Shown here in pieces: positions 23,818 through 32,472 of a stretch of DNA of 64,000 nt. The position numbers and the translations under genes are program-made. How positions within the stretch are numbered: the first letter of the stretch is position 1; each line of letters starts with the position of its first letter. Below the pieces are notes generated by a model. The model saw nothing but the letters and a program-made list of their open reading frames with translations. It did not search any database and had not been told where the DNA came from. The stretch is from Lachnoclostridium edouardi (GTDB taxonomy: Bacteria; Bacillota; Clostridia; Lachnospirales; Lachnospiraceae): assembly GCF_900240245.1 (NCBI RefSeq), contig NZ_OESQ01000001.1:124001-188000 (forward strand). Direction: 5' to 3'.

Positions 23818-25635
23818 ATGTGTGGAATAATTGGATACACAGGACCGCTGGCAGCAAGAAAAGTACTTATAGAAGGCTTATCTCAGCTGGAATACCGCGG
23901 TTATGACAGTGCGGGAATTGCATACTTTGGCAGTGATTCATCCATGAAAATAGTGAAAACTATAGGGAAGGTAGCCAATTTAAAGGAACTGTGCAAGGAT
24001 AAAAATGATGTTTCCCACTGCGGTATCGGTCATACCAGATGGGCAACTCATGGAGGCGTAACAACGGAAAATGCCCACCCACATGAATTTGGGAATGTAG
24101 TATTAATACATAATGGAATTATAGAAAACTATCACCAGCTGACAATAGACTTTCACCTGGAGGGAAAGCTTGTCTCTCAGACAGACAGCGAGGTAGCTGC
24201 AGCAGTTTTAGATAGTATGTATCATGGAAATCCTATGGAGGCAATTCGCAGCCTGGTACCGCTTTTAGAGGGCTCATATGCCTTCTGTATTATGTTTAAG
24301 GACCATCCGGGAGAAATTTATGCAGTGAGAAATGTAAGCCCTTTGGTGGCGGCTTACACCCATTCTGGCTCATTAATTGCATCAGACCTTACTGCATTAA
24401 TTCCATATACACGTTCTTATTTTGTGCTGCCAGAGGAAAGAATTGTAAAATTAACAGCATACAAAATATGTATGTATGATATGGAGGGCAATTCCAGAGA
24501 ACCAGAAATCATGGAAGTAAACTGGAATATGGATGCTGCCATGAAAAATGGATTTCCTCACTTCATGCTGAAGGAAATTTATGAGCAGCCGGAAGCTTTG
24601 AAAAATACTATTTTGCCTCGGATCAGCAGAGGGCTTCCGGATTTTGAAGCTGACCAGATTCCAGATGCTATTTGGCAGGATTTAAGCCAAATCAGAATTG
24701 TAGCCTGCGGAACTGCTATGCACGCAGGAATGGTAGCAAAGGCCATTATGGAACCACTTATGAAAATTCCGGTAATCGTCTCCATTGCCTCTGAATTTCG
24801 GTACGAGGACCCGTTAATAGACAACAAAACATTGGTGATTATTATTTCTCAGTCAGGGGAAACCATTGACACATTAGCAGCTTTAAGATTGGCTAAATCC
24901 AGGGGCGCTAAAACCTTAGCTATTGTGAATGTAAAAGGCTCTACTATTGCCAGAGAAAGCGATTATGTACTTTATACTCACGCAGGCCCTGAAATTGCCG
25001 TTGCCAGCACAAAAGCTTATTCAGTGCAGCTGGCCGCTTTATACCTGGTATGCTGTCGTATGGCATATATAAATAAGGCTTTAACAGAGGAAGAAAGTAT
25101 AAACTTTATCAGCCAGCTTTTAGATGTAATTCCTGCTATGGAAGCCATGATTCATCAGGCAGATACTATTAAGGCTGTTGTAAATCACCTGGTAAATCAG
25201 CCGGACGCATTTTTTATTGGACGTGGTTTAGATTACACATTTTCATTAGAAGGGGCTTTAAAATTAAAGGAGATATCTTATATTCACGCTGAGGCCTATG
25301 CAGCAGGGGAATTGAAGCACGGGACAATTGCTTTAATTGCAGAAAATGTTCCGGTTATCGCTATTGCTACACAGGATAAAATATTCGGAAAAACGATTTC
25401 TAATATTAGAGAGGTAAAGGCAAGAGGAGCATTTGTCATATTGCTGGCAAAAGAAAATGCCACTGTAGATCAAGGCGTAGCTGATATTCAAATCAGAATA
25501 CCGAATATTAACGATCACTTTACTGTATTTCCTATTGCAGTGGTGCTGCAGCTGATTGCCTATTATGCTTCACTTTTAAAGGGGTTAGACGTGGATCAGC
25601 CTAGAAATCTGGCAAAGTCAGTAACTGTAGAATAA
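23818..25635 (+). CDS. glmS: Glutamine-fructose-6-phosphate aminotransferase (isomerizing)
   Basis: 605-aa cytoplasmic enzyme making glucosamine-6-phosphate, the entry to UDP-GlcNAc and peptidoglycan. The N-terminal glutaminase domain has catalytic Cys2 (MCGIIGYTG) and GHTRWATHG. Two SIS domains follow (about 285 onward; ACGTAMHAG, SQSGETIDT, then GRGLDYTFSLEGALKLKE). The C-terminus LDVDQPRNLAKSVTVE is canonical. AAGGAG precedes the ATG. The short leader has no room for a glmS ribozyme, so its control differs from that of Bacillus glmS. Confidence 0.98.
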   Translation: MCGIIGYTGPLAARKVLIEGLSQLEYRGYDSAGIAYFGSDSSMKIVKTIGKVANLKELCKDKNDVSHCGIGHTRWATHGGVTTENAHPHEFGNVVLIHNGIIENYHQLTIDFHLEGKLVSQTDSEVAAAVLDSMYHGNPMEAIRSLVPLLEGSYAFCIMFKDHPGEIYAVRNVSPLVAAYTHSGSLIASDLTALIPYTRSYFVLPEERIVKLTAYKICMYDMEGNSREPEIMEVNWNMDAAMKNGFPHFMLKEIYEQPEALKNTILPRISRGLPDFEADQIPDAIWQDLSQIRIVACGTAMHAGMVAKAIMEPLMKIPVIVSIASEFRYEDPLIDNKTLVIIISQSGETIDTLAALRLAKSRGAKTLAIVNVKGSTIARESDYVLYTHAGPEIAVASTKAYSVQLAALYLVCCRMAYINKALTEEESINFISQLLDVIPAMEAMIHQADTIKAVVNHLVNQPDAFFIGRGLDYTFSLEGALKLKEISYIHAEAYAAGELKHGTIALIAENVPVIAIATQDKIFGKTISNIREVKARGAFVILLAKENATVDQGVADIQIRIPNINDHFTVFPIAVVLQLIAYYASLLKGLDVDQPRNLAKSVTVE

Positions 25636-25663
25636 TGTAGAGAATTCCTATAAAATTAAATAA

Positions 25664-25685
25664 GGGTGCTGTGGTCACAGCACCC
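25664..25685. terminator. Terminator shared by glmS and the convergent kinase-like gene
   Basis: A 22-bp near-perfect palindrome with 10-bp arms (GGGTGCTGTG and CACAGCACCC) lies midway between the convergent genes. It is followed by T-rich sequence on both strands, so it can stop transcription in both directions. Confidence 0.75.
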
Positions 25686-25693
25686 TGCATAAA

Positions 25694-26329
25694 TTATTTT
25701 TTCAGCCATTCTTGTTTTTTCTTAGCAAAATCTAAAATAATATCAACACAGCCCTCCTGTCCCAGTGAACTGCTATTTAAGCACAATTCATAGCTGACAG
25801 CATCCCCCCACTTTTTGCTGGAGTAATAATTATAATAGCTGGATCTTTTTTTATCTGTTTTAATCATTAAATCTCTGGCCTTAGCCTCTGGAAGATTATT
25901 TACCTTTGCCAGGCGTTTAATCTTCTCCTCCTCATCAGCAGAAATAAACACGCTGACCACATTAGGAAAATCAGCCAAAGCGTAATCTGCGCATCGTCCT
26001 ACAATAATACATGATTCTTCCATAGCCAGTTTTTTAATGGTATCAAATTGAGCCAGGAAAATTTTGTGGTTAATAGGCATATCTGTATATGCAGATGTAG
26101 TGTAGCCAAGAGAATAAGTGTCCATAACTAAAGAATACAGAAAGCTGCTGGTAGGCTTTTCATCGTGTGATTCAAATAATTCTTTGCATAAACCGCTGTT
26201 CTTTGCTGCCAGGTTTAACAATTCCTTATCGTAACACTTTACTCCCAGCCTTTCTGCCAGCTTTAATCCAATGGCTTTACCGCCGCTTCCACACTGCCTT
26301 CCTATAGTTATTACTAAATTATTATTCAT
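25694..26329 (-). CDS. Cytidylate kinase-like family protein (P-loop kinase)
   Basis: 211-aa protein of the cytidylate-kinase-like family (PF13189 type). The N-terminal IGRQCGSGGKAIG is a P-loop variant; YDKELLNLAAK, CIIVGRCADYAL and the KTDKKRSSYYNYYSSKKWGD stretch are characteristic. The family's true substrate is not established and the canonical Cmk is a separate gene, so CMP phosphorylation is only suggested. AAAGGAG precedes the ATG. It lies 88 nt downstream of the RluD-type gene on the same strand, so may have its own start point; a TATAAT is present in that gap. Confidence 0.85.
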   Translation of the reverse strand: MNNNLVITIGRQCGSGGKAIGLKLAERLGVKCYDKELLNLAAKNSGLCKELFESHDEKPTSSFLYSLVMDTYSLGYTTSAYTDMPINHKIFLAQFDTIKKLAMEESCIIVGRCADYALADFPNVVSVFISADEEEKIKRLAKVNNLPEAKARDLMIKTDKKRSSYYNYYSSKKWGDAVSYELCLNSSSLGQEGCVDIILDFAKKKQEWLKK

Positions 26330-26417
26330 AATCAGCTCTCCTTTCAGTCATAAATATCAGTATTGAGCAAAAATATCTATAAATATTATACAACAAAATA
26401 TGGGAAAAGTACATTAA

Positions 26418-27332
26418 TTATTTCAATTTTTCTAAAAGTTCCTGAAAATATTCAGGCAATGGAGCTGTAAATTCCATATATTGACCAGACGCTGGATGAA
26501 TAATTCCAAGAACGCCGGCGTGAAGCGTCTGCCCCTGAAGATAAGAATAAGGACAACGTGATGGGCCGTAAATACTGTCTCCTAACAAAGGATGGTGAAT
26601 GCTGGCCATATGAACCCGAATTTGATGAGTGCGCCCTGTTTCCAGCTGGCATTCAATAAATGTAAATTTTTCAAATCGCCTAAGAACTTTGTAATGGGTG
26701 ATGGCCTCTTTTCCATTTTTGTAATTAACGCTCATTTTTTTTCTATCAATGGGGTGACGTCCAATAGGGGCATCTACAGTGCCCTCATCTTCCTTTATAA
26801 CGCCGTGTACTATGGCATAATATTTTCTGGTAATAGAATGTTCCTTTAGCTGCTCTGCAATAGAATTGTGAGATAAATCATTTTTACACACAATTAAAAC
26901 CCCGGTGGTGTCCATATCAATACGATGAACAATACCAGGGCGCATAATTCCATTAATACCAGAAAGACTGTCCTTACAGTGCTCCATTAAGCCATTGACT
27001 AAAGTGCCGGAATAATGGCCGGCTGCAGGATGAACCACCATTCCCTTAGGCTTATTTACAAGCAGAATATAAGAATCCTCATATATAATATCCAGGTCCA
27101 TAGGTTCTGCCTGAATTTCCGGCTCCTGAGCCTCTGGGATAGCCATTTGAATCATATCCCCTGCACATACCTTGTAGCTGCCCTTCTCCCATTTGCCATT
27201 TACAAAAACCATTTGGTTTTTAATCAGCTTTTGGATAAAGGACCTGGACATTTCACCTTGACAGCCAGATAAATAAGCATCCAATCTGCCTTCCTGTCCT
27301 GGCTGTACAATAAATTCAGCTTTATCTATCAA
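26418..27332 (-). CDS. rluD: RluA/RluD-family pseudouridine synthase
   Basis: 304-aa enzyme that isomerises uridine in large-subunit rRNA. An N-terminal S4 RNA-binding domain (about 14-75) is followed by the catalytic domain with the Asp-containing motif HRIDMDTTG (about residue 137). The CQLETGRTHQIRVHM motif is typical of the RluA/RluC/RluD group. It is most like RluD/Bacillus YlyB by context: it follows lspA with a 2-nt gap, the same pair as in Bacillus. The exact target uridines are not deducible. Confidence 0.92.
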   Translation of the reverse strand: MIDKAEFIVQPGQEGRLDAYLSGCQGEMSRSFIQKLIKNQMVFVNGKWEKGSYKVCAGDMIQMAIPEAQEPEIQAEPMDLDIIYEDSYILLVNKPKGMVVHPAAGHYSGTLVNGLMEHCKDSLSGINGIMRPGIVHRIDMDTTGVLIVCKNDLSHNSIAEQLKEHSITRKYYAIVHGVIKEDEGTVDAPIGRHPIDRKKMSVNYKNGKEAITHYKVLRRFEKFTFIECQLETGRTHQIRVHMASIHHPLLGDSIYGPSRCPYSYLQGQTLHAGVLGIIHPASGQYMEFTAPLPEYFQELLEKLK

Positions 27333-27334
27333 AG

Positions 27335-27850
27335 TCAGGTTCCTCCTTTTCCTTTAAAAGAAAAAACCTCCAGATCCTGATCCTTATAATAAAATAAAAT
27401 CAAACCAGCTAAAACGCCTGTAGCTACAGTTACATAACAGTCAGCTACATTGAAAATAGGAAAATCAATTAAGCTAAAATATAAAAAGTCTACAACATAC
27501 CCTTGGGAAAGACGATCTATCATATTTCCCACAGCCCCTGCAGTAATTCCTAAAGCACATAATCCCAGGGGAATATATTTTGAAGAATAGGGCATACGGA
27601 TTAACAGATAAGTAACTGCAATAATGACAATTGCTCCAATGATAAAGAAAAAGCCCTGTTTTCCCTGGAGTATACCAAACGCAGCTCCCCGGTTTTCTGA
27701 ATACAGCAGTTGAAAAACACCGTCCCAAACTACGTAAGGGTTCTTATCCTTGAGATGGGCTACTGCCAGATTTTTTGTCCACTGGTCCAGAACCAGCAGA
27801 ACTGCTAAACCAGCTAGAAATCCTGAAAATTGTTTGATTTTCTGATTCAT
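27335..27850 (-). CDS. lspA: Lipoprotein signal peptidase (signal peptidase II)
   Basis: 171-aa integral membrane aspartyl protease that removes signal peptides from lipoproteins. Four membrane segments are visible. The active-site segments are ENRGAAFGIL, GNMIDRL (first Asp) and FPIFNVADCYVT (second Asp). Substrates in this window include the D,D-carboxypeptidase and DUF3048 proteins, both with lipoboxes. It sits between aroB and the RluD-type gene in a tightly packed operon. Confidence 0.96.
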   Translation of the reverse strand: MNQKIKQFSGFLAGLAVLLVLDQWTKNLAVAHLKDKNPYVVWDGVFQLLYSENRGAAFGILQGKQGFFFIIGAIVIIAVTYLLIRMPYSSKYIPLGLCALGITAGAVGNMIDRLSQGYVVDFLYFSLIDFPIFNVADCYVTVATGVLAGLILFYYKDQDLEVFSFKGKGGT

Positions 27851-27859
27851 ATAGACTCC

Positions 27860-28945
27860 TTATGCGAAAATGTGGGAAAGGCCTTCCCTCATTTCTTCCT
27901 CTGTAACATTTTTGTATATGCAGGCTTCTCCCACACCGTTCAGGAGAATAAATTTAATTACGCCTGCCTCCATCTTCTTATCATTTTTTGTAGCCTCAAT
28001 TACCTGATCAGATGACAAGCCTGATACAGTTACAGGAATGTGAAAAGACTGAATAAAGTTTCTGATCTGCTCAGCTTCTGTATGAGAAATTAGTCCTCTT
28101 TTAGCAGAAATATAGGAAGCTGCAATACAGCCTAAGGCTACACAATGGCCGTGGAGCATACGGAAATCAGACAGCTTTTCTATGGCGTGTCCCAAAGTAT
28201 GTCCAAAGTTTAAAAAGGCACGGATGCCCTGCTCTTTTGGGTCCTCTTCTACCACATCCCGTTTAATATAATCACTTTCCAATATCATTTTCCCGCATAT
28301 ATCTAAGTCTCTGGAAAGAATTTTTTCCCTTTCTGCTTCCAGGAAAGAATAGTAATCGGCGCTTCGTATCAGGCCATGCTTAATAATTTCTCCCATGCCT
28401 GAGGAAAATTGTTCTTTAGGCAAAGTGAGAAGAGCGCCTGTGTTGCTGTACACCAAAAGTGGCATGTGGAAGGCGCCTACCATATTTTTGTATGCATCAA
28501 AGTCTACTCCCGTTTTTCCGCCAATACTGCTATCCACCTGAGACAGCAAAGTTGTAGGCACCTGAATAAAAGAAATTCCCCTTAAATAGGTAGCAGCTGC
28601 AAAACCGCACAAATCTCCTACTACGCCGCCGCCCAGGGCTACCAGGATATCTTTTCTGTCAAATTTAGAAAGGATTAAATGCTCATATAAGCTGCGCACA
28701 GTGTCCAGGTTTTTATACTCCTCTCCTGCAGGAAAAACAAAGGATGTTACCTGCCTGGAGCAGGAAGAAAGCTGGGCCTTCACTTCCTCTAAATACAGCT
28801 TTTCTACATTAGAATCTGTGACAATACAAACCTTTCTGCCGGCTGTAAAGCATTCTGCCTCTTCAGCTAAACGTTGAAAGGAGGGTTCCAGCACAATATC
28901 GTAAACAGGCTGGTTGTTTAAGTGAACAGTAATTCTTTTTTCCAT
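27860..28945 (-). CDS. aroB: 3-Dehydroquinate synthase
   Basis: 361-aa cytoplasmic NAD- and metal-dependent enzyme of the shikimate pathway that converts DAHP to 3-dehydroquinate. Landmarks are FPAGEEYKNLDTV, ALGGGVVGDLCGFAAA, the VDSSIGGKTGVD segment and the zinc-ligand motif NFGHTLGHAIE. Length is normal. It occupies a place between ylmH and lspA where Bacillus-type clusters hold divIVA and ileS; the 9- to 11-nt gaps on either side show it belongs to the operon. Confidence 0.97.
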   Translation of the reverse strand: MEKRITVHLNNQPVYDIVLEPSFQRLAEEAECFTAGRKVCIVTDSNVEKLYLEEVKAQLSSCSRQVTSFVFPAGEEYKNLDTVRSLYEHLILSKFDRKDILVALGGGVVGDLCGFAAATYLRGISFIQVPTTLLSQVDSSIGGKTGVDFDAYKNMVGAFHMPLLVYSNTGALLTLPKEQFSSGMGEIIKHGLIRSADYYSFLEAEREKILSRDLDICGKMILESDYIKRDVVEEDPKEQGIRAFLNFGHTLGHAIEKLSDFRMLHGHCVALGCIAASYISAKRGLISHTEAEQIRNFIQSFHIPVTVSGLSSDQVIEATKNDKKMEAGVIKFILLNGVGEACIYKNVTEEEMREGLSHIFA

Positions 28946-28956
28946 TTTGCAGTCTC

Positions 28957-29715
28957 CTAACAGTATTTATCCAGGGCTACAAAAATACGCCCCTTTTTTG
29001 TCTCATTTTTTATGCCTTTAAAGTGAAAACGTCCAAGGCCGCGCACAGATACAATATCTCCTTCCTTTAGGGAAGCGCTGTTGGACGCAGCCAGCTTTCC
29101 ATTAATAAATACCCTCTCTCCTTCAATATAAGGCACTATTTTTCCTCTGGAACTTTTGTAAGCCAAAGCCAGCACATTGTCAAGTCTGAGAGAGGCTATA
29201 CTGCCCTCTATGGTCTCAAAGGAAGGAGATATGGAAATTTCAGAGAAAGCCTGTATTTCCACGCTTACAGAGGTATGACGGATAGAAGAAAGACCTCCGG
29301 CAATATATTCTGCCAAATCCTCCATGCAGAATAAATATGCCTGGTTTCCATCTAATAAAATATCTCCTGTTTTGCAGCGGTCAATGCCCAGGCTCATAAC
29401 AGCGCCCAGATAATCTCTATGTGTAAGAGACTGGGCAAACTTTTCATGGACAGGGGCAATTCGCAGGCAGGAAACAGGAGGTACAAAGTTATTTTCATCC
29501 ATATAGGACGGAAGAAAGCAAACAACTTTCCTTTCAGCCAGTTCATAGCCTCCGTACAGATATTGCCGAACGTCAGCCATAGACCGGGCTAAGGAGTGGA
29601 AAATTGTCTGCTCATTTAAATTTAAAAAATCCGTATGGGTTGGAATATCACGCTGATATGATAATTCAGCAAGTTCCAGTATTCTCTTTCGCAGTAATTG
29701 TTCTTCTTTTTCCAT
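28957..29715 (-). CDS. ylmH: YlmH-family S4-domain RNA-binding protein
   Basis: 252 aa. The C-terminal S4 domain (about 178-245; LRLDNVLALAYKSSRG, GERVFINGK, EGDIVSVRGLGRF) binds RNA. The N-terminal part (YGGYELAERKVVCFLPSY, LTHRDYLGAVMSLGIDR) is typical of YlmH, which in Bacillus rescues stalled 50S-peptidyl-tRNA complexes and sits in the division cluster. It lies between sepF and aroB with short gaps. The usual neighbours ylmG and divIVA are not present. Confidence 0.92.
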   Translation of the reverse strand: MEKEEQLLRKRILELAELSYQRDIPTHTDFLNLNEQTIFHSLARSMADVRQYLYGGYELAERKVVCFLPSYMDENNFVPPVSCLRIAPVHEKFAQSLTHRDYLGAVMSLGIDRCKTGDILLDGNQAYLFCMEDLAEYIAGGLSSIRHTSVSVEIQAFSEISISPSFETIEGSIASLRLDNVLALAYKSSRGKIVPYIEGERVFINGKLAASNSASLKEGDIVSVRGLGRFHFKGIKNETKKGRIFVALDKYC

Positions 29716-29739
29716 AATCTAATTGTACGCTATTAATAT

Positions 29740-30261
29740 TTACAGATGTATATTCATGCCAGACATGCCGGACATGTCCATTCCAGATGAAAGAAGATCC
29801 TGGAAATCCCCGGAAAGCTCAACTGATTCCGGAGTGGCGATAAATATGTAATTTGAAATCTTCTGCAGATTTCCATTCATAGAGTAAGTGGCCCCAGATG
29901 TAAAGTCAATGATTCTCTGCGCCACCTCCATATGAATCCCTTCCATGTTCAGAACTACGGCCTTGCCTGCCAGCAGGTAGTCGCATATTTCTTTTGAATC
30001 ATCCATGGTGGTAGGTTTTACCAGCGCTACCTCCATTCCCCGCTTCATAGGAACTACTTTATTATTAGAACGGGACATAAACCTTGGCTTAGCCTGAGGT
30101 CTGTCCTCTTCTTCCTCATAATCATCGTAATCGTTATTTCCCCTGGAAAACAGGCTTCTTTTCGCAGGCTTCTCTTCCTCGTAGTCGTCATCTAAGAAGT
30201 AATCATCGTCATCTTCGTCGTTAAACTTCATGGTATCCATTAATTTTCCTAAAAGACTCAT
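29740..30261 (-). CDS. sepF: Cell division protein SepF
   Basis: 173-aa FtsZ-binding protein that anchors the Z ring to the membrane. The N-terminal amphipathic membrane helix (MSLLGKLMDTMKF), an acidic linker rich in Asp/Glu, and the C-terminal SepF fold (about 85-165; VALVKPTTMDDSKEICDYL, AVVLNMEG, RIIDFTSGATY) are all present. The ATG at 30261 has AGGAG about 8 nt upstream. It lies 10 nt after yggS, the standard Firmicute ylm order. Confidence 0.96.
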   Translation of the reverse strand: MSLLGKLMDTMKFNDEDDDDYFLDDDYEEEKPAKRSLFSRGNNDYDDYEEEEDRPQAKPRFMSRSNNKVVPMKRGMEVALVKPTTMDDSKEICDYLLAGKAVVLNMEGIHMEVAQRIIDFTSGATYSMNGNLQKISNYIFIATPESVELSGDFQDLLSSGMDMSGMSGMNIHL

Positions 30262-30271
30262 ACTTTCTCTC

Positions 30272-30952
30272 CTATCTCGTACCGAATATTCCGGTACCAA
30301 CTCTAATCATGGTTGCACCTTCTTCAATAGCGACCTCATAGTCGCCTGTCATCCCCATAGAAAGTACACTCATAGTACCATTATCAATGTTTTTACTTTT
30401 CATGTCAACATAAAATTGATATAATTTTTTAAAAATTTCCCGATTGTCCTCTGGATTCTCTACAAATGGTGCAACTGTCATAAAGCCTTTTATAATAATG
30501 TTGGAAAATTCTTGGATTTTTTTCACATTTTCTTCCAAATCTTCCAGATAAAATCCAAATTTACTTTCTTCTCTGGCTACATTTACCTCCAAAAGAATCT
30601 CTGCCTGAATATTCCTTTTTACAGCTTCCTTACTAATCTGCTCTGCCAGCGCTACAGAGTCCACAGAATGAATCAACACAGCCTTGTCTATTACCTGCCG
30701 CACTTTATTCTTCTGCAGGTGCCCAATCATATGAAAGCGGGTGTGAGAAGGAACCTGGGGTATTTTCTCCACAATCTCCTGAACTCTGTTTTCGCCAAAG
30801 TCAGTCATGCCTGCATCTATGGCCTCCAAAATCATAGAGACCGGTTTTGTTTTACTAACTGCAATCAACAGAACATCCTCAGGATTTCTGCCGGCTCTTT
30901 TACATGCAGCTGCTATATTCTTTTCTACTTCCCTGATATTTTCTCTAATCAT
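30272..30952 (-). CDS. yggS: YggS-family pyridoxal phosphate homeostasis protein
   Basis: 226-aa single-domain PLP-binding barrel with no known catalysis; it buffers intracellular PLP and affects amino-acid pools. The PLP lysine lies in LLIAVSKTKP (Lys34). GENRVQE, FHMIGHLQKNK, LEVNVAREESKFGF and SMGMTGDYEVAI are family hallmarks. Bacillus YlmE is the counterpart. It sits between the HlyD-like gene and sepF with small gaps, in the division/envelope operon. Confidence 0.95.
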   Translation of the reverse strand: MIRENIREVEKNIAAACKRAGRNPEDVLLIAVSKTKPVSMILEAIDAGMTDFGENRVQEIVEKIPQVPSHTRFHMIGHLQKNKVRQVIDKAVLIHSVDSVALAEQISKEAVKRNIQAEILLEVNVAREESKFGFYLEDLEENVKKIQEFSNIIIKGFMTVAPFVENPEDNREIFKKLYQFYVDMKSKNIDNGTMSVLSMGMTGDYEVAIEEGATMIRVGTGIFGTR

Positions 30953-30968
30953 AATTATCTCCTGTTAA

Positions 30969-32402
30969 TTACTGGTAAACAATGGCGCCTTCATAGACTG
31001 TATTGGCATTTAATACAATATGATCATAAACAGAAAGGCCATAGCGGGTTCCTTTTTTTACGGTATAATACTCCTCATTAGAGGACAGAACTTCAATCTG
31101 CTTAAATACAGCATAACCTTTGTTAATGTTGTAAACTCCCTGAAGAGAAGCCGTCTGCCCCAATTGATATCTATCTCCTGCATCTGGCTTTACAATGTAA
31201 TCCCCTGCCTTTAATTCGCCGTCCTCTGAAATATTAATGTAATAATATTGGTCGTTAGAGGAATATAAGGTAGTTGGAACAAAAACTACAGAGGTTCCCT
31301 TGTCAGAATATACTTCCTTGTAAAAACCGCTGTCAGAGCTGTCTCCTCCCTGGGCTAAATAGTCTATCGGCACCAGGAAAAAGTCTTTGGAAATTACTGA
31401 TGTTACAGGAATTTTTAGTCCCTGTACCGGGTCGGCGTTCACCTCAAATTTAATAAAGCGCTCAGAAGCAAACTGTACTAAATATTTGTCAAAATCCACT
31501 TTTCCGTAGGATTTGCCGTCTGCTCCTGCAGAAATAGTGAATTTTCCATTTATGGTAAGGCCATAGCCTGGAAATGTAATTTCCAGGTTCTCCATACTGC
31601 TGTATTCCTTAACATCATCCTCTGTCAGCTGAAATACAAGAGACCACTGCTCGGAAGTAATAATTTTGTAAGCAGGACCGTCTTTTTCCAGCAGCTCTCC
31701 AGATTTAGTGATGGTCTTGTTGTAGCCGCTGCGGTCAAAGGCCTCCTCTGTAATAGAGGCAGATGTTAAATCAGAATAAAACTTAGTATTGCCCTCTTTA
31801 TCTGTGTATGAATCAATAATATATGAAACGATTCCTGATTGATCAGAACGCACCTGCTGGTAACTGATGCCGGCCTCCGCCAAAGCAGAATCTAGGTCGT
31901 CTCTGGAATTTAAATTCATAAATTCAGCTACAGAAGAATCCAGAGAATATTTAGCATCATATACCTGGGAAAAATGCTGATCACTGTAAGATTGACTGAA
32001 GGAGGACAGCTGCCGCTTCAGCTCCGTCATATCTCTGTCTGAAATTTCACCGTTTGCCGCCAGCTGAGACTCCAAAAACTCAGAAAGGCTTCCTGTCTCA
32101 TCTACAGAATACACTCTGGTGCCCACAGAAGCCCTTTTACCCTCCCGGATATAGCAGTTGGCATACCCGGCTCGATCTGTATATTTAATTTCTTCCTGAC
32201 GCAGAATTAATCCGGTATAACTTTTGTCATTTACAATACCGCCCTCTTTCACCTCATAAAACTGGGTTTTATCTCTTCTAATATAGGTATATACATAAAA
32301 AGACATGTAAACAAAAATGAGAAAAAAAATGATCATGCCTATATTAATGTTTAAAGGGCGCCGGTACCGGACAATTTTCTTGACTTTTCTTTTTTTTGCC
32401 AT
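30969..32402 (-). CDS. HlyD-like membrane protein of the ylm-type cluster
   Basis: 477 aa. A basic cytoplasmic start (MAKKRKVKKIVRYRR) precedes one membrane segment (about 20-42), then a large extracytoplasmic part. It begins with a lipoyl/barrel-sandwich-like stretch (YTGLILRQEE, GKRASVGTRVY) and a helical hairpin of about 60 residues. Much of the fold resembles HlyD/RND-type adaptor proteins. No ABC transporter or outer-membrane partner is nearby, so export is doubtful and a structural envelope role is possible. The ATG at 32402 has GGAGG 8 nt upstream. The in-frame ATG at 32462 would place a terminator hairpin inside the coding region. Confidence 0.8.
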   Translation of the reverse strand: MAKKRKVKKIVRYRRPLNINIGMIIFFLIFVYMSFYVYTYIRRDKTQFYEVKEGGIVNDKSYTGLILRQEEIKYTDRAGYANCYIREGKRASVGTRVYSVDETGSLSEFLESQLAANGEISDRDMTELKRQLSSFSQSYSDQHFSQVYDAKYSLDSSVAEFMNLNSRDDLDSALAEAGISYQQVRSDQSGIVSYIIDSYTDKEGNTKFYSDLTSASITEEAFDRSGYNKTITKSGELLEKDGPAYKIITSEQWSLVFQLTEDDVKEYSSMENLEITFPGYGLTINGKFTISAGADGKSYGKVDFDKYLVQFASERFIKFEVNADPVQGLKIPVTSVISKDFFLVPIDYLAQGGDSSDSGFYKEVYSDKGTSVVFVPTTLYSSNDQYYYINISEDGELKAGDYIVKPDAGDRYQLGQTASLQGVYNINKGYAVFKQIEVLSSNEEYYTVKKGTRYGLSVYDHIVLNANTVYEGAIVYQ

Positions 32403-32414
32403 CAGAGGAACCTC

Positions 32415-32450
32415 CAAAAAAGAGGGTGGCCGCCTTTGCGACACCCCCCT
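32415..32450 (-). terminator. Hairpin with U run between the P-loop gene and the HlyD-like gene
   Basis: On the - strand, AGGGGGGTG (32450-32442) pairs with CACCCTCT (32428-32421), including G-U pairs, followed by a run of U. The GGAGG of the next gene begins directly after. No promoter fits between, so it is likely an attenuator or partial terminator. Confidence 0.6.
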
Positions 32451-32472
32451 TTTAAAATTCATTTATGTATGA

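Noticed and set aside
32402..32462. Upstream start of the HlyD-like gene at 32462
   Set aside because: The extra 20 residues coincide with a U-tailed hairpin, and GGAGG is correctly placed for 32402.
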